From Oscillospiraceae bacterium (GTDB lineage Bacteria; Bacillota; Clostridia; Oscillospirales; Oscillospiraceae): DNA of 7,653 nucleotides. Under the pieces are notes generated by a model. It saw nothing but the letters and a program-made list of their open reading frames with translations, was not told the origin of the DNA and searched no databases. How positions within the stretch are numbered: the first letter of the stretch is position 1; each line of letters opens with the position of its first letter. This document shows positions 1-4,944 of the stretch, in pieces. The stretch is from positions 1-7,653 of the forward strand of contig JAEDFW010000084.1 of the NCBI GenBank assembly GCA_016297855.1, given 5' to 3'. Both the position numbers and the translations under genes were made by a program.

Positions 1-38
1 CACCAGATAAGTTTCTGCTGAAAAACTCTGTTTTGCAC

Positions 39-73
39 AAAACCGGCCGCCCCGATGGGTGGCCGGTTTTTTT
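39..73 (+). terminator. Rho-independent terminator, possibly bidirectional
   Basis: Arms 39-52 and 57-70 pair over 14 bp, with one G-T wobble (49/60), around the loop CGAT. A run of seven T (67-73) follows on the plus strand. This reads best as the terminator of a plus-strand gene lying left of the window, whose last bases may be within 1-38; stops are present there in two frames, at 8-10 and 19-21. On the minus strand the stem is followed only by TTTTGTGC, a weaker tract, but it directly follows the stop of the 72-617 gene and may end that transcript too. Confidence 0.85.
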
Positions 74-617
74 ATAGCATAGTTTCATCGTATCTTGCCC
101 GCACGCCGCCGATGAATTTGGGCCTTGTGCGCGCGGCCAGCACGATCGCCTCGCCAATGTGCTTCGTCTGCAGCCGCACCGGCACGGCCACCTGCTTCAA
201 GTGCATGCCGATGAGCGTGCCGCCGATGTCAAGTCCCGCGTCGGCGCGGATGTGTTCGACGGCCACGGGGTCATCCAGATACTTGTACGCCGCCGTGGCA
301 AACGATCCGCCCGCCTTCGGCTGCGGCACAACGTTCACGATCTCCTGTCCCGGCACAGCCGCGCGTGAGACGATGATCGCCCTGTTCAAATGCTCGCAGC
401 ACTGCGCCGCAAGATAAATCCCCTTGCTCTGCAATACGCCCGCAATCGCCTGAAACAGCACCTCCGCCGTCTCCGGCGCGGAGTCGGTGCCGATTTTGCT
501 GCCACGCACCTCGCTGGTCGAGCAGCCCACGACAAGAATATCCCCTTTTTTCAGCTTTGCCGCCTCGCACAGCTCACGCACTGCCGCAGCGGCCTGTTCG
601 GCAATCTGCTGCATCAT
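72..617 (-). CDS. ywlG: YwlG / TIGR01440 (UPF0340) family protein
   Basis: This 181-residue protein matches the YwlG/TIGR01440 family of Firmicutes, which has no firmly established biochemical role; it is probably a soluble cytoplasmic protein. The visible conserved blocks are GCSTSEVxGxxIG (residues 31-43), AQCCEHLNRA (71-80), VVPxxxAGGSFAT (97-108), the DIGxTLIGMHLK block (130-141) and RPKFIGGVRARY (165-176). The length is what I expect for the full family, so the gene looks intact. It begins with two adjacent ATG codons, at 615-617 and 612-614. A GGGG stretch at 624-627 lies 6 bases before the first and 9 before the second, so either could be used. It is transcribed divergently from pepT, and its stop codon overlaps the T tract of the 39-73 terminator. 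I found no convincing promoter for it between 618 and 720. Family assignment is firm; function is unknown. Confidence 0.88.
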   Translation of the reverse strand: MMQQIAEQAAAAVRELCEAAKLKKGDILVVGCSTSEVRGSKIGTDSAPETAEVLFQAIAGVLQSKGIYLAAQCCEHLNRAIIVSRAAVPGQEIVNVVPQPKAGGSFATAAYKYLDDPVAVEHIRADAGLDIGGTLIGMHLKQVAVPVRLQTKHIGEAIVLAARTRPKFIGGVRARYDETML

Positions 618-647
618 GATAATCCCCGCTTTCTTTGATGTTGTACC

Positions 648-711
648 CTGACCTTACCACGTTTCTGGTCTTATCTCCAGTGCCAGAAACCTTCTGGCTT
701 CATAAGGTCAG
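648..711. repeat. Nested inverted repeat between the YwlG gene and pepT
   Basis: CTGACCTTA (648-656) and TAAGGTCAG (703-711) form a perfect 9-bp inverted repeat enclosing 46 bases. Inside it, GTTTCTGG (661-668) pairs perfectly with CCAGAAAC (683-690). CCAGAA (683-688) can instead pair with TTCTGG (692-697) around a 3-base loop. The two inner hairpins share 683-690, so they exclude each other. The element lies just upstream of the predicted pepT -35 box and in the probable 5' region of the divergent YwlG gene. It could be an operator pair, a structured leader on the minus strand, or a small palindromic repeat element. No T tract follows it, so it is not a standard terminator. The rest of 618-720 shows nothing I can name. 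Confidence 0.6.
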
Positions 712-720
712 TTTGCGCAG

Positions 721-749
721 TTGCGTTGTGTCCGCTTTTGTGCTATGAT
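721..749 (+). promoter_or_regulatory. Predicted sigma-A promoter of pepT (extended -10)
   Basis: TTGCGT (721-726) is followed after a 17-base spacer by TATGAT (744-749), which is preceded by TGC, giving an extended -10 element. The -35 box is weak (three of six consensus bases) but the -10 is strong. Transcription would start near 756 and give a leader of about 24 bases before the pepT ATG. This also excludes the in-frame TTG at 726 as a start, because it lies inside the promoter. Confidence 0.7.
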
Positions 750-764
750 TTTCACAACAATACC

Positions 765-772
765 GGAAGGAG
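765..772 (+). promoter_or_regulatory. Ribosome binding site of pepT
   Basis: GGAAGGAG ends 7 bases before the ATG at 780-782. This is a strong SD at ideal spacing and it fixes the pepT start at 780. Confidence 0.9.
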
Positions 773-779
773 CGTTCGT

Positions 780-2000
780 ATGGACGTTGTAGAACTGTTT
801 TTAAAACTCGTGTCGTTTGACACGACCTCGAATGAAGAAAGCGAAACCTGCCCCTCCACGCCGAACCAGCGCGTGCTTGGCGAAGAGCTGGTGCGTGTGA
901 TGCAGTCGATCAGCATCGCGGACGCGCACATGGACGCAGACGGTTACGTCTATGGCACCGTACCCGCCAACACCGGCAAAAAACTGCCCGTCATGGGTCT
1001 CATTGCGCACATGGACACCTCGCCCGACGCGTCGGGCGCAAACATCCGCGCGCGTGTAACCGAACCCTACGCCGGCGGCGATGTCGTTTTGAACGAGGAA
1101 AAGAATATCCGCCTGTCGCCGAATGAATTTGAATCGCTTGAGCACAACATCGGCAAGCGCCTGATCGTGACCGACGGCACAACGCTTCTGGGCGCGGATG
1201 ACAAGGCCGGCGTGGCCGAGATCCTCTGCGCTGCCGAGCTGCTGCTCAGATCCGACCGTCCGCACGGCACGGTGAAGCTCGCCTTCACGCCCGATGAAGA
1301 AATCGGCCGCGGCGCGGACCGGTTTGACGTCAAGGGCTTTGGCGCCGACTACGCCTACACCGTCGACGGCGGTGCGCTGGGCGAGTTGGAGTACGAGAAC
1401 TTCAACGCCGCCTCCGCCAAGATCACCATTCACGGCAAGTCCATCCACCCCGGCTCGGCCAAGGACAAGATGGTCAACGCCAGTTTGCTCGCCATGCAGC
1501 TGCACGCGCTGCTGCCGGAGAACGAAACGCCCGCGCATACAGAAGGTTATGAGGGCTTTTACCACCTGACCGATATCCGCGGCGAGACGGAGACAGCCAG
1601 CATGCACTACATCATCCGCGACCACGACCGCGAGAAGTTTGAAGCGCGCAAGGCGGTCATGCAGCATGCGGTCGATACCATCAACGCCCGCATTGGCGCG
1701 GGCACGGCAGAGCTCGAGCTCAAAGACAGCTACTATAATATGAAAGAAAAGCTGTCGGATTGCATGTTCCTGATTGAGGACGCGAAAACGGCCATGCGCC
1801 AGCTCGGCATTGAACCCATCGTCGTGCCCATCCGCGGCGGCACCGACGGCGCGCGCCTTTCGTATGAGGGCATCCCCTGCCCGAACCTCTGCACGGGCGG
1901 CGAGAACTATCACGGCCGGTTCGAGTATATCCCCGCCGACGATATGCGAACAATCGTACGGCTGCTTGCCACAATGATGTGGAACATTGCCGAGAAATAA
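780..2000 (+). CDS. pepT: Peptidase T (tripeptide aminopeptidase, M20B)
   Basis: This 406-residue protein is a cytoplasmic zinc aminopeptidase that removes the N-terminal residue of tripeptides (EC 3.4.11.4); its length is essentially that of the E. coli enzyme. The di-zinc site is complete: His77 and Asp79 in the AHMDTSPD motif, Asp140 in LGADDKAG, the Glu173-Glu174 pair in TPDEEIGRG (catalytic base and ligand), Asp196 in TVDGG, and His378 in GGENYHGR. The dimerisation/lid domain of M20 enzymes falls at about residues 205-315, including the HPGSAKDKM segment. The PIRGGTDGARLS substrate-binding loop is at 350-361. The start at 780 is chosen for its SD and because an extension to the TTG at 726 would run into the promoter. 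It is monocistronic as far as can be seen and convergent with the gene at 2060-3004. Nothing looks broken. Confidence 0.97.
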   Translation: MDVVELFLKLVSFDTTSNEESETCPSTPNQRVLGEELVRVMQSISIADAHMDADGYVYGTVPANTGKKLPVMGLIAHMDTSPDASGANIRARVTEPYAGGDVVLNEEKNIRLSPNEFESLEHNIGKRLIVTDGTTLLGADDKAGVAEILCAAELLLRSDRPHGTVKLAFTPDEEIGRGADRFDVKGFGADYAYTVDGGALGELEYENFNAASAKITIHGKSIHPGSAKDKMVNASLLAMQLHALLPENETPAHTEGYEGFYHLTDIRGETETASMHYIIRDHDREKFEARKAVMQHAVDTINARIGAGTAELELKDSYYNMKEKLSDCMFLIEDAKTAMRQLGIEPIVVPIRGGTDGARLSYEGIPCPNLCTGGENYHGRFEYIPADDMRTIVRLLATMMWNIAEK

Positions 2001-2006
2001 GCAAAT

Positions 2007-2035
2007 ACGCGCTGCCCGGGATTTGGGCGGCGCGT
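2007..2035. terminator. Hairpin between convergent genes, possible weak terminator
   Basis: Arms 2007-2017 and 2025-2035 pair over 11 bp (one T-G wobble at 2013/2029) around a 7-base loop, 7 bases after the pepT stop. No T tract follows on the plus strand. On the minus strand the stem is followed by ATTTGCTTATTTC, which is only moderately T-rich. It probably stabilises 3' ends or terminates weakly in the pepT / 2060-3004 convergent gap. The rest of 2036-2059 shows nothing. Confidence 0.5.
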
Positions 2036-2059
2036 AATCGCTATGGAGAATCGGGTCGT

Positions 2060-3004
2060 TTAACCGGCGCTGCTGCAGAAGTCTGCAACCTGCATCGCCT
2101 CAGTCAGCGTGATGGGATGCAGGCGCATGTCATAGCGCATCAGTTCGAACGCGCGCAGACCGGCGTTCTCACTCTCAAGCGCGGGCGCAAGATCGATAAA
2201 CGTGCAGCCGTCCTCGGCAGCCAGCGCCTGCAGGCGCTTGTTGAACGCCACGGCCGACGGCGAACGCTGCATAATGCCCGTGAGATACAGTTTTGCACGG
2301 CAGTGATTGTGCAGCGTGTACAGAAGCCACTCGTACTGCTCCATCAGCTCGTCCAGATCGCCGTTCAGATCGGCCTCGCCGAGATTGAGGAACACCTTTT
2401 CCGGATGCAGTGCCAGCACGCACGCATCCAGTGCCGCAGCAGCGTCCGCCAGGCGCAGACCCGCGATGCTGCGGTTGTGCACCATCACGTCCATGCCGCT
2501 GTTTTCCGCCAGTTCGGCAAAGGGGATCTCCGCAAAGCTCTCTCCACCGAATACGGCCACGCCGCCGGTCGGCTCGATCGCGTCCATCTGGGCAAAGACC
2601 GTCAGTGCGCGGCGCACATCAGCCTGCTGCACCTGCGGTTCGGTCTGCACTGCGGCGGCCGGGATCTGCGCTTCGGTCGTGGTATGCTGCGCTGCGATTT
2701 CGTTTGTCGTATTGTTCTGCATAGTCTGCTCCTGTTCTGCCTGCCGGTCATAGCGGCGGTTGACGAAATAGACGACCACGTTGGCCGAAACGATCACGAG
2801 GTTGATGATGTACATTACCAGCACATAGCTGAAATTGCCGCGCAGGATCTTCGCGGTGATCCCCGCGACATAGCCTGCGATGATGAGCAGGATGAACTGC
2901 AGACTCATCGCCTTGGCGCTGCGCGCCTTAATGTTTTTATACACGGACAACGGCCACGAGCAGCCGAAGCAAACAAGCATCACTGTTTCCAGAATATCCG
3001 CCAT
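2060..3004 (-). CDS. PQ-loop/SemiSWEET-like membrane domain fused to divergent SGNH-like domain
   Basis: The product is 314 residues. Residues 1-83 hold three hydrophobic helices (about 4-22, 35-52 and 60-82), with CFGCSWPLSVYKN after residue 11 and a KAMSLQF segment at 31-37. This layout is that of a three-helix PQ-loop/SemiSWEET half-transporter, a family that usually exists as a stand-alone protein of about 90 residues. A Gln/Thr-rich, low-complexity linker (about 86-128) leads to a C-terminal domain (about 145-310) that resembles SGNH/GDSL hydrolases: FGGES (152-156, Ser156 in the nucleophile position), NRSIAG (177-182, block II Gly), LGEAD (208-212) where GxND is expected, and DMRLHP (292-297) with His296. 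Two positions are off: the block III Asn is Ala211, and the Asp before the His is one residue too far away. The hydrolase may therefore be weak or inactive. The start at 3004 is set by its SD; extending upstream would enter the promoter. It is divergent from a LysR regulator. Substrate unknown. Confidence 0.8.
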   Translation of the reverse strand: MADILETVMLVCFGCSWPLSVYKNIKARSAKAMSLQFILLIIAGYVAGITAKILRGNFSYVLVMYIINLVIVSANVVVYFVNRRYDRQAEQEQTMQNNTTNEIAAQHTTTEAQIPAAAVQTEPQVQQADVRRALTVFAQMDAIEPTGGVAVFGGESFAEIPFAELAENSGMDVMVHNRSIAGLRLADAAAALDACVLALHPEKVFLNLGEADLNGDLDELMEQYEWLLYTLHNHCRAKLYLTGIMQRSPSAVAFNKRLQALAAEDGCTFIDLAPALESENAGLRAFELMRYDMRLHPITLTEAMQVADFCSSAG

Positions 3005-3012
3005 TTCCAATT

Positions 3013-3019
3013 TCTCCTT
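3013..3019 (-). promoter_or_regulatory. Ribosome binding site of the membrane-SGNH gene
   Basis: On the minus strand AAGGAGA ends 8 bases before the ATG at 3002-3004. It selects this start over the in-frame TTG at 3082, which would add 26 charged residues and lies in the -35 box. Confidence 0.85.
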
Positions 3020-3053
3020 TTTCTGTTTCGATACTCTCCCGGGTGCGGTGCCT

Positions 3054-3082
3054 ATGATACGCTTGACTTTGAATAATTTCAA
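3054..3082 (-). promoter_or_regulatory. Predicted sigma-A promoter of the membrane-SGNH gene
   Basis: Read on the minus strand, TTGAAA (3077-3082) and TATCAT (3054-3059) are separated by exactly 17 bases; each matches five of six consensus positions. Transcription would start near 3047 with a leader of about 43 bases. It interleaves with the plus-strand promoter of the LysR gene. Confidence 0.75.
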
Positions 3083-3091
3083 ATATATATT
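3063..3091 (+). promoter_or_regulatory. Predicted sigma-A promoter of the LysR-type regulator gene
   Basis: TTGACT (3063-3068) and TATATT (3086-3091) are separated by exactly 17 bases in an AT-rich island within GC-rich DNA. Transcription would start near 3098 with a leader of about 38 bases. Its -35 box lies inside the spacer of the opposing promoter, so the two polymerase sites cannot both be occupied. Confidence 0.75.
3068..3083. promoter_or_regulatory. Candidate LysR-type operator (6-4-6 inverted repeat)
   Basis: TTTGAA, the spacer TAAT and TTCAAA form a perfect dyad. T3069/A3081 and T3070/A3082 both satisfy the T-N11-A signature typical of LysR-family sites. The dyad lies between the -35 and -10 boxes of the regulator's own promoter and covers the -35 box of the divergent gene, a position suited to autorepression and control of the neighbour. 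Binding is inferred, not shown. Confidence 0.55.
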
Positions 3092-3123
3092 TTTTATAGA
3101 AACAATAATATTAACGTTATGAA

Positions 3124-3130
3124 TTGGAGG
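3124..3130 (+). promoter_or_regulatory. Ribosome binding site of the LysR-type regulator gene
   Basis: TTGGAGG ends 5 bases before the ATG at 3136-3138. The TTG at 3124 is itself in frame with the gene but is part of this SD, so the ATG is the start. Confidence 0.8.
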
Positions 3131-3135
3131 CCGCC

Positions 3136-4017
3136 ATGGAGCTTACGCAGATTCGATATTTTCTCGAGGTTGCCGAGTCGCAGCACATTACAAAAAGTGC
3201 GCAGAAGCTGCACATCGCCCAGCCCGCGCTGACGCAGGCCATCCACCGCCTGCAAAACGATCTGGGCGTGCCGCTGTTCATGCAGAGCGGCCGGAATATT
3301 GTGCTCACGCAGTACGGCATATTTCTGCGCGACCGTCTGCGTCCCATCCTGTCGCAGCTCGACCGCATCCCGGAAGATCTGGCCGCTCTGGCCCAGCAGC
3401 AGTCGCAGTCCATCCGTCTGAACGTGCTGGCCGCGTCGAGCTTTATTACCGAGGCGGTCATCGCCTATGAAAAAGAGCATCCTGAGCTGCACTTTCAGAT
3501 GCTGCAGAACCCACAGGAACAGTTATATGATATTTCCGTCACGACAAAGATGTTCTACCAGTTGTCCGAAGAAGCCTCAAAGCACGAGTTTGTCTGTACC
3601 GAAAAGATCTTTCTCGCCGTACCGGAGCGCAGCCGCTACGCCCAGCTGAGCAGTATCCGTCTGGAGGACGTGAAGGACGAAGGCTTTATCTGCCTGATGG
3701 GCTCGCGGCCTCTGCGATGGATCTGCGACAAATTCTGCGCGCATGCGGGCTTCACGCCGCAGATCATCTTCGAGAGCGACAACCCCACAGCCGTTCGCAA
3801 TATGATCGCGTCCAACATGGGCGTTGGCTTCTGGCCGGAGTTCACCTGGGGAAAGCTCGACAGCGAGCATGTGAAGCTGCTCGAGATTGAGCAGCCCATG
3901 TGCCGCCGCGACATCATCTTCACCTGCCGCTCACCGCAGCCAATCAGCCCGGCAGTGACGGACTTCTTTGCGTTCTTAAAGCAGTTTACGCTCTCGCAGC
4001 AAACCATCAAGATATGA
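3136..4017 (+). CDS. LysR-type transcriptional regulator
   Basis: This 293-residue protein has the standard LysR family length and layout. The winged helix-turn-helix is at residues 1-60: MELTQIRYFLEVAE opens it, the helix-turn-helix is about 18-37 (ITKSAQKLHIAQPALTQAI), and the wing reads GVPLFMQSGRNIVLTQYG (44-61). A linker helix (about 62-90) leads to the effector-binding domain (about 93-285), which contains the usual SDNPTAVRNMIASNMGVGFWP segment lining the ligand cleft in this family. The ligand cannot be read from the sequence. The gene is divergent from the membrane-SGNH fusion gene, with overlapping promoters and a dyad between them. By the common LysR arrangement it probably controls that gene and itself. 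A bidirectional terminator follows 1 base after the stop. Confidence 0.95.
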   Translation: MELTQIRYFLEVAESQHITKSAQKLHIAQPALTQAIHRLQNDLGVPLFMQSGRNIVLTQYGIFLRDRLRPILSQLDRIPEDLAALAQQQSQSIRLNVLAASSFITEAVIAYEKEHPELHFQMLQNPQEQLYDISVTTKMFYQLSEEASKHEFVCTEKIFLAVPERSRYAQLSSIRLEDVKDEGFICLMGSRPLRWICDKFCAHAGFTPQIIFESDNPTAVRNMIASNMGVGFWPEFTWGKLDSEHVKLLEIEQPMCRRDIIFTCRSPQPISPAVTDFFAFLKQFTLSQQTIKI

Positions 4018-4018
4018 T

Positions 4019-4060
4019 AAAAAAACGCGCCCTGCACAGACTGTGCAGGGCACGTTTTTT
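4019..4060. terminator. Bidirectional Rho-independent terminator
   Basis: GCCCTGCACA (4029-4038) pairs perfectly with TGTGCAGGGC (4042-4051) around a 3-base loop. After a C-A mismatch (4028/4052), the stem continues through 4024-4027 with 4053-4056 and beyond as A-T pairs. Seven A (4019-4025) on one side and six T (4055-4060) on the other give a T tract in both directions. It ends both the LysR gene and the converging homocysteine methyltransferase gene, whose TAA stop (4059-4061) is inside the T tract. Confidence 0.95.
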
Positions 4061-4937
4061 ATCCGTGTGTCAATTGCTCGTGCAGCGCGCGGATATACAC
4101 CGGCGTCGTTCCGCAGCAGCCGCCCAGAATCGTTGCGCCCGCCTGATGCAGCTTCAGCATATGCCGGGCGAACGTTTCCGCGTCCATGCTGTAGCGTGCC
4201 TCGCCGGTGATTTCATCAATGACCGGCAGCCCCGCGTTGGGCTTTGCCACGATGGGAAGGCCGCAGGCTCGATGCATCATCGCCACCACGCTCTCGAGCT
4301 GGTCAGGCCCTGCCGAGCAGTTGATGCCCACAGCGTCGGCGCCCAGTGCCTCGACAGCCGCTGCCGCCTCCTCTGCCGAACCGTCAAAATACGCCTTGCC
4401 GTCGCTTTGCAGGCTGAGCGTGCAAAGAACCGGCAGATCACTCACACTGCGAATGGCCTCGACGGCGGCCATCGTCTCGCTCACGCCCATCATCGTCTCC
4501 ACGGCGAACATCTCCACGCCCGCGGCTGCCAGCGCGAGTGCCTGCTCGCGATAGAGCGCGATGCGCGCTTCATAGTCGCCCGGATCGTCCGTGACGGGCT
4601 TTCCCGTCGTGGTCAAATCGCCCGCAACCATCGCACGTCCATCTGTCGCCCGCTTTGACAGCGCAACAAGCGCCCGGTTGAGCGCCGTCAGCTCGCCTTC
4701 GAGTCCAAATTTCGCCAGCGAGTCGCGGTTCGCCCCGAATGTCGGCGCGTAGACAATTTCGCTGCCCGCTTCCACATACGCACGCTGCAGCGCGAGAAGC
4801 GGCTCGGGATGCTCCGCGATCCACGCCTCAGTACATACGCCCCGCGGCAATCCCGCCTTTGCCATATTGGTGCCCGTCGCGCCGTCGAGCAGACGCACAC
4901 CGCTGGCACACCATTGTGAAAATTCCTGTCGTGTCAT
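4059..4937 (-). CDS. Homocysteine S-methyltransferase family protein, stand-alone MetH-type module
   Basis: The product (292 residues) is a single homocysteine-binding TIM-barrel domain, expected to activate homocysteine through zinc and methylate it to methionine in the cytoplasm. LLDGATGTNM (16-25) is the N-terminal family signature. The zinc ligands are Cys207 in GINCSAGP and Cys274-Cys275 in LGGCCGTTP. The PTFGANRDSLAKFGL segment (65-79) resembles the first module of cobalamin-dependent MetH rather than the S-methylmethionine enzymes of the MmuM type. The folate, cobalamin and activation domains of full MetH are absent. It may therefore work with separate corrinoid or folate proteins encoded elsewhere, or use another methyl donor; this is inference. 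The start is the ATG at 4937, 7 bases after the stop of the upstream gene, with a GAGG close in front, so translation is probably coupled to that gene. No frameshift or missing metal ligand is seen. Confidence 0.92.
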   Translation of the reverse strand: MTRQEFSQWCASGVRLLDGATGTNMAKAGLPRGVCTEAWIAEHPEPLLALQRAYVEAGSEIVYAPTFGANRDSLAKFGLEGELTALNRALVALSKRATDGRAMVAGDLTTTGKPVTDDPGDYEARIALYREQALALAAAGVEMFAVETMMGVSETMAAVEAIRSVSDLPVLCTLSLQSDGKAYFDGSAEEAAAAVEALGADAVGINCSAGPDQLESVVAMMHRACGLPIVAKPNAGLPVIDEITGEARYSMDAETFARHMLKLHQAGATILGGCCGTTPVYIRALHEQLTHG

Positions 4938-4944
4938 GGTTCCC

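Noticed and set aside
726..779. In-frame TTG extending pepT by 18 residues
   Set aside because: It lies within the predicted promoter and has no SD, whereas the ATG at 780 has a strong one and gives the family-typical length and zinc-site numbering.
801..1913. Long open frame (370 codons) on the minus strand opposite pepT
   Set aside because: It is fully antisense to a well-conserved gene in GC-rich DNA, has no recognisable domain, and is rich in Arg/Ala/Val as expected for a shadow frame.
1979..3076. Long plus-strand open frame (365 codons) opposite the membrane-SGNH gene
   Set aside because: Its composition (His, Arg and Gln rich, no domain) is that of a shadow frame. The minus strand has SD, promoter, transmembrane helices and SGNH motifs.
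3005..3082. Upstream TTG start at 3082 for the membrane-SGNH gene
   Set aside because: It would place the start in the -35 box and add 26 charged residues before the first helix. The ATG at 3004 has a good SD.
3112..3119. Palindrome TAACGTTA just before the LysR SD
   Set aside because: It is only 8 bp in an AT-rich leader and can occur by chance. The 3068-3083 dyad is longer and better placed for regulation.
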